Below, piece by piece: positions 44,278-52,383 of a stretch of 64,000 nt of DNA. A program made the translations under genes and the position numbers. The notes under the pieces are model-generated. The model was not told the origin of the DNA. It saw nothing but the letters and a program-made list of their open reading frames with translations, and did no database searches. Every line of letters starts with the position of its first letter. Position 1 is the first letter of the stretch. This stretch comes from Thermococcus litoralis DSM 5473 (GTDB taxonomy: Archaea > Methanobacteriota_B > Thermococci > Thermococcales > Thermococcaceae). The stretch is from NCBI RefSeq assembly GCF_000246985.2, contig NC_022084.1, positions 1,947,224 through 2,011,223 on the forward strand, given 5' to 3'.

Positions 44278-45405
44278 TTAACTTGCCTCCAAAGCCCTTA
44301 GGAACTCTTTAAAGCGTTTAAGCCCTTCTATCATAACCTCCGTTGGGTTCCCGTAGCCAATTCTGAGGTGCCTCTCTATTCCAAAGCACGATCCGGGGAC
44401 AAGGAACGTACTCTTTTCTTTTATGAGCCTTATGGCAAGTTCTTCCGATGGAATCTCAAGGTTGTATCTCAAAAAGGCAACGGTGCCAGCTTTGGGAGGA
44501 ATCCACTCTATCAGGGGCTCTTCTTTTATCCACTCCTCCAAGAGCTTAAAGTTCGTGCGGAGTATCTTTATGTTGCGGTTGTATATTTTTTCCGCATTTT
44601 TGACTGCAAGGGCGGCTAATTTTTCTATGAGAATGCTAATGCTTATCGTGGTATAATCCCGATGAAGGGTTAATTCCTTAGCAACCTCTTCACTGGATGT
44701 GGCTATCCATCCAAGGCGTAGACCCGTTAGAGATAGAGGCTTTGAGAAAGAGCTCGTTGCTATTGCTCTGTCTGAGATATCCACTATCGACGGCACCTGA
44801 TCTTTTGGATCAATGTAAAGCCCCCTGTAGGATTCATCATTTAGAACGTAAGCCCCTACATCTTCGGCTATCTCGGCAATTCCTTTCAGCATTTTCTCGT
44901 CCAAGAGGGCTCCTGTTGGATTGTTGGGGCTGTTTATTACTATGAGCTTTGTATTTTTGTCTATCAGTTCGTTTAGCTCGTCAAGATCAGGTGTCCAGTT
45001 CTTCTCTTCATAGAGATGCCAAAACTTCACCTTAGCCCCAAATGATTCTGGCACACCATAAAGTTGCTGGTAGGTAGGGAATATAGAGATAACAGTATCT
45101 CCGGGCTCAACGAGGCTGTAAAAAACCTGAAAGTTTGCATCTATTGCGCCGTGTGTTACAAAGATGTTCTCGGGTTTTATGTTTTGATAAAACCTGCTTA
45201 AGCCCTCTTTTAGCTCCAGAAGCCCCTCAACGTAGCCATAAGTCAGTTTCAAATCTTTGATCTTTTCGAGAAAATCTGGTTCACCTACAAATTCTAGGAA
45301 TTCTCCTAGAGTGAAGGGCTGCACACACGTTTCTGCAATGTTTACCTCTACTTGGTGTTCATACTCCCCCATAAATCTTTCAACAAGAAACGGCTTGACT
45401 TTCAA
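44278..45405 (-). CDS. Class I/II aminotransferase
   Basis: 375 aa, fold-type I. NSPNNPTGALL, NDESYRGLY and the PLP Lys in SSFSKPLSLTGLRLGW; C-terminal FGIERHLRIGYGNP binds the substrate carboxylate. Close to aspartate/alanine-type aminotransferases; donor and acceptor are unknown. First gene of the pair with the dehydratase; a TATA lies at about 45431-45440 on the minus strand. Confidence 0.85.
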   Translation of the reverse strand: MKVKPFLVERFMGEYEHQVEVNIAETCVQPFTLGEFLEFVGEPDFLEKIKDLKLTYGYVEGLLELKEGLSRFYQNIKPENIFVTHGAIDANFQVFYSLVEPGDTVISIFPTYQQLYGVPESFGAKVKFWHLYEEKNWTPDLDELNELIDKNTKLIVINSPNNPTGALLDEKMLKGIAEIAEDVGAYVLNDESYRGLYIDPKDQVPSIVDISDRAIATSSFSKPLSLTGLRLGWIATSSEEVAKELTLHRDYTTISISILIEKLAALAVKNAEKIYNRNIKILRTNFKLLEEWIKEEPLIEWIPPKAGTVAFLRYNLEIPSEELAIRLIKEKSTFLVPGSCFGIERHLRIGYGNPTEVMIEGLKRFKEFLRALEAS

Positions 45406-45490
45406 GACAGATACACCCTTTTGTGATTATGTATGGATGTATATAAGCGTTGCTTAAAGCCCTAGCAGAATGAAAGAAAAAGAGAGAACA

Positions 45491-46222
45491 TCAGAAGAGA
45501 TCCTCGAGCTTTACGTCAATTTTATCTGGGATAAATGGTAGGACGTGTCTGGTTGTCTTTGGAGAATAGACTTCCCCTCTCTTTACGAGTTCCATGACCT
45601 CTTCCTTGCTTGGGGCTTTTCTGATGAAGACATAGTCAATTTCGCCCTTGTCCATATCTTCTCTAGCATCTTCTTTGAGACCATAGTAAATAAGCTCTAT
45701 CTCCCCCTCAACACTCATTTCATCAAGCACTTTGCTGACCTTCTTCTGTTCATCAAGTGCTCCTGGGATGGCAAAGCTCTTCTCTTTGCCAACAAGAGCA
45801 AAAGCTATTTCTCCCTTTTCGGCTTTTTCTTCAGCCTCTTCGTCCTCAATTATTTCCAGGCCTTCTGCTTTTAATCTTTCCAGAACTTTGTTGAGGTCTC
45901 CTTTAAACGCCGGATACCAGGTGTATACTTTAACATCATCGCTGAAATAGTCGAGAATTACAGAAGGAGCCCTCTTTGCTCCGAGTTTCTCTAAGCCCGC
46001 CCATCTGTGGTGACCATCAACGATGAGGTACATATCTTCCCCGGGAACTTTTGCCAAAAGCATTGGCTTCCAGAAAATACCGGAGCCTGTTACGCTTTCA
46101 ATAAATGCCTCAAGCTCTTTTTGGACGAGCTGCTCGTGAGGTTTCATCTTATCCAGCTCAATAAAAACATATTCGACTTTCTTTACTGGTATGTCGTATT
46201 TGGGAACTTTTTCGACACCCAT
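45491..46222 (-). CDS. serK: ADP-dependent free serine kinase (SerK-like, ParB fold)
   Basis: 243 aa. IELDKMKPHEQLVQKELEAF and YLIVDGHHRWAGLEKLGAKRAPSVILDY match the ParB-fold serine kinase characterised in Thermococcus kodakarensis, which makes O-phosphoserine from serine and ADP for cysteine synthesis. ATG 46222 follows AGGAGGT; the longer in-frame extension lacks a site and runs into the psmB promoter. Confidence 0.82.
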   Translation of the reverse strand: MGVEKVPKYDIPVKKVEYVFIELDKMKPHEQLVQKELEAFIESVTGSGIFWKPMLLAKVPGEDMYLIVDGHHRWAGLEKLGAKRAPSVILDYFSDDVKVYTWYPAFKGDLNKVLERLKAEGLEIIEDEEAEEKAEKGEIAFALVGKEKSFAIPGALDEQKKVSKVLDEMSVEGEIELIYYGLKEDAREDMDKGEIDYVFIRKAPSKEEVMELVKRGEVYSPKTTRHVLPFIPDKIDVKLEDLF

Positions 46223-46417
46223 TTTATCATACCTCCTGAGGGTTACACTATTGTAAAACAATTCATGGAATAAAAAGCTTTTTCTTTTAGCTGCCCATCT
46301 GAAAGGGAGCAACTCATATTGCTTTGCGAAAACTTTAAATACTCCCTCAGTCAAACCCCCATTGTAACATTTGTTTCTATTCTCAGGCAAAACGAATATC
46401 CTAAAGGGGTGTTGGCT

Positions 46418-47032
46418 TTGGACAAAATTAAAGGGACAACAACAGTAGGCATTGTTTGTAAGGATGGGGTAGTATTAGCTGCGGACATGAGAGCTTCACT
46501 GGGCAACATGGTCTTATCCAAGGGAGTTAGCAAGATATTCCAAATAGACGACCATCTGGCATTAGCAGGAGCTGGAAGTGTAGGAGACATTCTGAGCCTT
46601 GTAAGGCTTTTAAGGGCAGAAGCAAAGCTTTACAGAGCGAGAGTTGGCAGGGAGATGAGCACAAAGGCATTGGCAACGCTGACTTCTAACATCTTAAGTG
46701 GAAGAAGGTACTTCCCCTATTTTGGCTGGTTTTTAGTAGCAGGTTACGACGAGAAGCCAGGTCTTTATTCGATTGATATGGCTGGAGGAATTACCGAAGA
46801 TAAATATGTTTCTGCAGGTTCTGGTATGGAGTTTGCTTACTCTGTTTTGGATAACGAATACGATGAAAAGATGAATGTTAAAAAAGGCGTTAAATTGGCC
46901 ATAAAGGCTATAAATACCGCAATAAAAAGGGATGTCTTTACTGGAGATGGTATAATGGTTGTTGTTATTACAAAAGAGGGCTATAGCGAGCTTTCTAAAG
47001 AAGAAGTCGAGAAGATCATTAAGAAGCTTTGA
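46418..47032 (+). CDS. psmB: Proteasome beta subunit
   Basis: Catalytic subunit of the 20S proteasome. A 6-residue propeptide (DKIKG) precedes Thr1 of [46 protein letters not shown] and [14 protein letters not shown] follow. TTG 46418 is chosen because AAGGGGTG is 6 nt upstream and gives a typical propeptide; GTG 46409 is possible. TATA TTTAAATACT at about 46329. fttA follows 17 nt later, linking proteasome and transcription termination genes. Confidence 0.93.
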   Translation: MDKIKGTTTVGIVCKDGVVLAADMRASLGNMVLSKGVSKIFQIDDHLALAGAGSVGDILSLVRLLRAEAKLYRARVGREMSTKALATLTSNILSGRRYFPYFGWFLVAGYDEKPGLYSIDMAGGITEDKYVSAGSGMEFAYSVLDNEYDEKMNVKKGVKLAIKAINTAIKRDVFTGDGIMVVVITKEGYSELSKEEVEKIIKKL

Positions 47033-47049
47033 TTCTAGGGGTGATTGGT

Positions 47050-48996
47050 GTGATAAAAAGAGAAACAAACGTTGATGAAGTTCTAAAGGAAATTAGGGAG
47101 ATTATTAACCAAATGGTGCCTAGAGAAGCCAGGATAACTGAAGTTGAATTTGAGGGGCCGGAGCTGGTTATTTATGTGAAAAACCCTGAAGTTGTAATGC
47201 AGGATGGAGATCTTATAAAAAACCTTGCAAAGGTTCTCAAGAAGAGGATTAGTGTTAGGCCTGATCCAGATGTTCTTCTTCCTCCAGAGAAGGCTGAGGA
47301 GTTAATTAAGCAGATAGTTCCGCCAGAAGCGGAAATAACGAATATAAGTTTCGATCCTTCTGTTGGTGAGGTAATAATTGAAGCTAAAAAGCCTGGACTT
47401 GTAATTGGAAAGAATGGGGAGACTCTTAGAGAGATAACCCAAAAAGTTTACTGGGCGCCAAAAGTCGTTAGAACGCCCCCTCTGCAATCCCAGACCATAT
47501 ACTCTATTAGGGGAATTTTGCAGTCTGAGAGTAAAGATAGGAGAAAATTCCTAAGGCAGGTTGGGAGAAACATCTATAGGAAGCCAGAACTTAAGAGCGA
47601 CTGGATAAGGATAACGGGGCTTGGAGGATTTAGGGAAGTTGGAAGAAGTGCCCTCTTGCTCCAAACAAATGAGAGTTTTGTGCTGGTTGACTTTGGTGTT
47701 AACGTTGCGGCGTTAAATGACCCCAAGAAGGGATTCCCGCACTTTGATGCTCCAGAATTTACTTACGTTCTTAAAGAAGGACTTTTGGATGCGATAATAA
47801 TTACCCACGCACACCTTGACCACTCTGGTTTGTTGCCTTACCTCTTCAGGTACAACCTATTTGATGGGCCTATCTATGCAACTCCGCCTACGAGAGATTT
47901 AATGGTTCTTCTTCAAAAGGACTTCATTGAAATACAGCAGAGCAACGGTATTGATCCGCTTTACAGAATGAGAGACATAAAAGAGGTTGTTAAGCACACA
48001 ATAACCCTTGATTATGGAGAAGTTAGGGACATCTCACCGGATTTGAGACTTACCCTGCACAATGCGGGTCACATTCTGGGCTCTTCAATAGTTCACCTTC
48101 ACGTTGGAAACGGTCTCCACAACATAGCTGTCACTGGAGACTTCAAGTTCATTCCAACAAGGCTCTTTGAGCCAGCAAACGCAAAATTCCCAAGACTTGA
48201 GACTCTAATAATGGAATCAACTTATGGAGGAAGCAGAGATTATCAGATGCCGAGAGAAGAGGCTGAAAAACGGCTTATAGAGGTTATTCTTCAGACGATC
48301 AAGCGCAAAGGAAAGGTTCTTATCCCTGCAATGGCCGTTGGAAGGGCTCAGGAGATAATGATAGCCCTTGAAGATTATGCGAGGGTAGGGGGCTTGGACG
48401 TTCCAATATATTTGGATGGCATGATATGGGAGGCAACGGCAATCCATACTGCATATCCCGAATATTTAAGCAAGAACCTCAGGAATCAGATATTCCACGA
48501 AGGCTATAATCCGTTCTTAAACGAGATATTCAAACCGGTCGCAAATGCAAACGAAAGGAAGGACATAATTGAGAGTGAAGAACCGGCAATAATCATAGCT
48601 TCCTCTGGTATGTTGGTTGGTGGGCCTAGCGTGGAGTACTTTAAGCATCTTGCCCCAGATCCTAGGAACTCCCTAATATTCGTAAGCTACCAGGCAGAAG
48701 GGACTTTGGGAAGACAGGTTCAAAGAGGCTTGAGGGAAATACCAACAGTCGGTGAAGGTGGAAAGACGGAAGTTATCCAAGTAAACATGGAAATCCACAC
48801 GATAGACGGATTTTCAGGTCACGCCGATAGAAGGGAGTTAATGAGCTATGTGGCAAGGGTAAAGCCGAGACCAGAAAGGGTGATAACAGTTCACGGAGAG
48901 CCTCAGAAGTGCCTTGACTTGGCTTCAAGCATCCATAAGAAGTTTGGTCTTTCTACAAGGGCCCCGAATAACCTTGACGCCATCAGGCTCAAGTGA
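47050..48996 (+). CDS. fttA: Transcription termination factor FttA / aCPSF1 ribonuclease
   Basis: 648 aa. Two KH domains at residues 1-145 (VIGKNGETLREITQ in KH2), metallo-beta-lactamase domain with THAHLDHSGLLPYLF near residue 250, beta-CASP region, and C-terminal SGHADRRELMSYV plus VHGEPQKC. Archaeal aCPSF1 cleaves nascent RNA and terminates transcription. GTG 47050 has GGTGA at 5 nt. Confidence 0.93.
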   Translation: MIKRETNVDEVLKEIREIINQMVPREARITEVEFEGPELVIYVKNPEVVMQDGDLIKNLAKVLKKRISVRPDPDVLLPPEKAEELIKQIVPPEAEITNISFDPSVGEVIIEAKKPGLVIGKNGETLREITQKVYWAPKVVRTPPLQSQTIYSIRGILQSESKDRRKFLRQVGRNIYRKPELKSDWIRITGLGGFREVGRSALLLQTNESFVLVDFGVNVAALNDPKKGFPHFDAPEFTYVLKEGLLDAIIITHAHLDHSGLLPYLFRYNLFDGPIYATPPTRDLMVLLQKDFIEIQQSNGIDPLYRMRDIKEVVKHTITLDYGEVRDISPDLRLTLHNAGHILGSSIVHLHVGNGLHNIAVTGDFKFIPTRLFEPANAKFPRLETLIMESTYGGSRDYQMPREEAEKRLIEVILQTIKRKGKVLIPAMAVGRAQEIMIALEDYARVGGLDVPIYLDGMIWEATAIHTAYPEYLSKNLRNQIFHEGYNPFLNEIFKPVANANERKDIIESEEPAIIIASSGMLVGGPSVEYFKHLAPDPRNSLIFVSYQAEGTLGRQVQRGLREIPTVGEGGKTEVIQVNMEIHTIDGFSGHADRRELMSYVARVKPRPERVITVHGEPQKCLDLASSIHKKFGLSTRAPNNLDAIRLK

Positions 48997-49020
48997 TTTT
49001 TAATTTTTTGGTGGGTGATG

Positions 49021-50350
49021 ATGATAAAGTGTCCCAAATGTGGAAGAGAGTATAAGCAGATAATACCCCAAGATGTTCATGTGGGGCTTTCCTTGAGGTG
49101 TCATATGATTATTCTAAAGTAGATGTCAAAAGATGGAAAAACAGAGAGAAAGGGGTATGGAGGTACAAAGAGTTACTTCCCAATGTAACCAGGATAATTT
49201 CCCTAAAAGAAGGCGGGACACCTTTAGTTAGAGCAAAACTCAGTGAAGAGCTCGGGATAGATGTTTTTATTAAAGACGAGACGAGGAATCCAACAGGCTC
49301 ATTTAGGGATCGGCTTGCTACTGTAGGGGTTTCATATGGCTTGCCATATGCTGGTAATGGATTCATAGTTGCCAGCGATGGCAATGCAGCAGCTTCCCTA
49401 GCAGCTTACGCCGCTAGGGCCAATAAAGAGGCCTTTGTTGTTGTTCCCAAAAAGTTGACAAGGGAAAGCTCATTCAGATGATAGCTTTTGGTGCTAAGAT
49501 AATTCGCTATGGAGACAGCGTGGATGAGTGTATAGAATATGCTAGAGAGCTCTCCCGGTTAAATGGTCTCTATGACATAACTCCTGAAAACAATATAATC
49601 GGGCTTGAAGGACAGAAAACCCTCGCGTTTGAGCTATGGGAAGAAATAAACCCAACCCACGTAATTGTGCCAACGGGAAGTGGAAGCAACATCTACAGCA
49701 TCTACAAGGGATTTAGGGAACTTTTAGAAATTGGGGCTATTGAAGAGCTCCCCAAACTAATTGCAGTACAAACTGAAAACTGCTCTCCAATAGCGGCTGA
49801 GATATTGGGAAAAGAAAGCAGAAGGGAGTTTACCAAAGCCCTTGGATTATATGTCAAAGACCCAATAAACAAGGAACTTGCAATAAAAGCTGTTAGAGAA
49901 AGCAATGGAACAGCCGTGGTTGTAAGTGAAGATGAGCTTGATTTTGGAGAGAGGGCTCTTGCCAAGGAGGGTGTTTTTGCCGAGTATTCTTCAGCCGTTG
50001 TTATTCCGGCCCTAGTAAAGCTCCATGAAAGCGGGTATTTTGAAAAAGGAGACAAAGTGGCTTTGATAGTTACGGGCTCGGGATTAAAAAGCTACTATGT
50101 AGAAGAGAGGGAGCGTTTTTCAATTGGTGGGACAAAGCTGGAAATTCTAAAGCTCCTAAGAGAGAAGCCCATGTATGGTTATGAAATCTGGGAGAACCTC
50201 GAAAAGCCAATGAAGTATCAGGCAGTTTATCAGCACATAAAAGAACTCGAAGCCCTTGGTTTGATAGAAGAGGCGTACAAGAGGGGAAGAAGGGTTTACT
50301 ATAAGCTCACTGAAAAAGGGGAGCGACTGCTAGAGAACTTTGAGGAGTAA
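49021..50350 (+). pseudogene. Threonine synthase-like protein fused to a PadR-type HTH, two frameshifts
   Basis: Joining three frames gives about 443 aa: zinc ribbon CPKC...CSCG, ThrC-like fold II body, and a C-terminal winged helix (LEILKLLREKPMYGYEIWENLEKPMKYQAVYQHIKELEALGLIEEAYKRGRR). Frame breaks lie at C4 (49066-49069) and A5 (49449-49453); one added base at each restores reading (PRCSCGAFLEVSYDYS and PKKVDKGKLIQMIAFG). The PLP lysine position reads NPTGSFRDRLA, Arg instead of Lys. Either two homopolymer sequencing errors or a decaying gene. Confidence 0.75.
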
Positions 50351-50399
50351 TGGAAAGTATTTTAAATGAATCCTTAAACTAAGTTTTAGGTGATAGAGG

Positions 50400-50723
50400 G
50401 TGAATGCTGAAAACAAGATGTCGCTCATATTTTACGCAATTGGAACAATAGCAGGGATAGTGAGTGGAATCCTGTCAACTCAAGCTCAAATGGGTTACAT
50501 CGCAGGTTTGCTGATTTATCTGCTCTCACCAAAGATAGTCATCGCTCTCGTTAAGGATCTTCCAGATGAGCTAAAAGATGAGAGAGTTCTGCTTAGAAAG
50601 GGCTTTTGGGGATTCTTCCTGTTCTGGCTGTACTTCACGATCTTTAGCTATAACCTCATCCTGCAGCCTGAACCGAAATTTTACTCAAACCAATCCCTCC
50701 TCTACAACATAACGAAGGGATGA
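50400..50723 (+). CDS. Small membrane protein, possibly EMC6-like
   Basis: 107 aa with three helices (LIFYAIGTIAGIVSGILS; MGYIAGLLIYLLSPKIVIALV; GFWGFFLFWLYFTIFSYNLIL). Layout resembles archaeal EMC6-like proteins of the membrane-insertion machinery, which I cannot confirm. GTG 50400 follows GGTGATAGAG. It lies 3 bp upstream of rpiA. Confidence 0.6.
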   Translation: MNAENKMSLIFYAIGTIAGIVSGILSTQAQMGYIAGLLIYLLSPKIVIALVKDLPDELKDERVLLRKGFWGFFLFWLYFTIFSYNLILQPEPKFYSNQSLLYNITKG

Positions 50724-50726
50724 AGG

Positions 50727-51410
50727 ATGGAAGAAATGAAAAGAATGGTCGCTAAGGAAGCCCTAAAATATATTGACGATGATATGATAATCGGGTTAGG
50801 TACAGGTTCCACAACGGCTTACTTTATTCAAATGCTTGGAAAAAAGCTCATGACTGGGGAACTTGAAGATGTTTATGGCATCCCTACTTCACATCAATCA
50901 CGCCTTTTGGCTCTTGAGAGCGGAGTTCCCGTTGTGAGCCTTGATGAAGTTGATGCCATTGATTTAGCTATAGATGGCGCTGATGAAGTCGACCCTCACC
51001 TCAATCTCATCAAAGGAAGGGGTGCGGCATTAACGATGGAAAAAATCATCGAGTATAGGGCTGGAACGTTTATAGTGCTCGTTGATGAGAGCAAGCTTGT
51101 GGAATATCTCGGCCAGAAAATGCCAGTCCCCATAGAAGTCATCCCTGCAGCATGGAGAGCTATTAAGGAGGAACTTGAAGTCTTCAATGCAACGGCTGAG
51201 CTTAGGATGGGCGTTAAAAAAGACGGGCCTGTGATAACTGACAACGGGAACTTTATCCTTGATGCAAAATTTGAAAAAATCGAGGACCCTCTTGACATGG
51301 AGATCGAGCTGAACAACATCCCTGGAGTTGTCGAAAACGGCATCTTTGCAGATATCGCGGATATCGTTCTTGTTGGTACGAAGGATGGCGTTAAAAGAAT
51401 GGAAAGATAA
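50727..51410 (+). CDS. rpiA: Ribose-5-phosphate isomerase A
   Basis: Interconverts ribose-5-phosphate and ribulose-5-phosphate. 227 aa. Signature IGLGTGSTTAYFIQ at about residues 22-35, AIDGADEVDPHLNLIKGRGAALTMEKI at about 80-106, and FIVLVDESKLV. All catalytic residues appear present. IS copy 2 lies 86 bp downstream. Confidence 0.95.
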   Translation: MEEMKRMVAKEALKYIDDDMIIGLGTGSTTAYFIQMLGKKLMTGELEDVYGIPTSHQSRLLALESGVPVVSLDEVDAIDLAIDGADEVDPHLNLIKGRGAALTMEKIIEYRAGTFIVLVDESKLVEYLGQKMPVPIEVIPAAWRAIKEELEVFNATAELRMGVKKDGPVITDNGNFILDAKFEKIEDPLDMEIELNNIPGVVENGIFADIADIVLVGTKDGVKRMER

Positions 51411-51496
51411 TGTGTTCTTTTGTCCCAAACTCATAACTTATCAAGTCTAAGTTATAACTTATAGCTCATAACAAAATATAATAAAATTTGAGACCA

Positions 51497-52365
51497 GGGC
51501 GTGTTTATAGTAACTTTTATTAGGGTTTTTGCTGAATTCTTTCAGGTGGTTGCCGTGATCCCCAGATGGGATCACAGACTCAAAGACCCTGAAAGCGTGG
51601 CATTCATAATCCTCGACGTTTTAGCAGACTTCGAATCAGAAGGAAAGCTGAAGAACCTGCCAAAATCCAAAAAATTTCCAGTAAAAACAATACTGGCAAT
51701 ACTCCTCTTCAAACAATACTACAACCTACCCCTCAGAGACGCCCAGCACTATGGCAGAAAATTCTTCGGAGCAAACATTCACTACTCAACCCTCCACAAC
51801 TGGGAGAAAAAACTGAACCTCGAAGAACTGACAAACCACCTCCTGAAAAAACTCCAGAAATTACCCTACGCCAGCACTCAAGCAGACTCAACCATTATCA
51901 CAAATAAAAAAAGGACAGGATAGAAGTTCAGGCAATAACGAGAATCCTGCCGGGTTTACTGTATCCGGTTGCTGTGAAGATCACGACTTCTGAGAACGAG
52001 CTGATTGAACTCCTGCCGGAGGGTTCTGGGAATTTTTATGCTGATGGGGCTTATGATTCAAAGAAAGTTCTGAACACTGTGGTGGAAAAGGGTTATCGGC
52101 CGATTGTTAAGAAAACTAAGAACCCTCCAGGTGGTTTTGGTAGTAAGAAGAGAGATAGAGTGTTTTCTGAAGAAGAGTACGGGCATAGGAATCCTCATGA
52201 GGGGTTCTGGGGTGCGTTTACAACTTGGTTTGGCAGTAGGATCCCCTGTTTTCTGAAAAAGACTACTGTAACCCGAATTTTGCTTGGGGTAATGTGTTAT
52301 GGTCTGAAAATCCTCCTCAGAGTCAAATACTGTTTAAATAACAGGGGGTGAAACTAAACACGCCC
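51497..52365 (+). mobile_element. Insertion sequence, copy 2 (869 bp)
   Basis: Same length and termini (GGGCGTGTTTA inverted repeats) as copy 1 but in opposite orientation, 17.6 kb away. Flanks do not match: TTTGAGACCA on the left and CTCATTTGAA on the right, so the 10-bp duplication seen at copy 1 is absent. It ends 18 bp after the hel308 stop codon. Confidence 0.95.
51555..52351 (+). CDS. DDE transposase, requires -1 frameshift (IS copy 2)
   Basis: GTG 51555 follows AGGTGG; frame 1 ends at a TAG after NKKRTG, and the A7 run just before it allows a -1 shift into the frame carrying KITTSENELIELLPEG and YADGAYD. Residues differ from copy 1 by very few substitutions (for example FIILD versus FAILD). 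The same frame arrangement in both copies indicates the shift is functional, not decay. Product about 265 aa. Confidence 0.88.
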
Positions 52366-52383
52366 CTCATTTGAAAAACTCAT

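Noticed and set aside
45491-46390. N-terminal extension of SerK to 46390
   Set aside because: AGGAGGT precedes ATG 46222; the extra 56 residues lie in the promoter area of the divergent psmB gene and look random.
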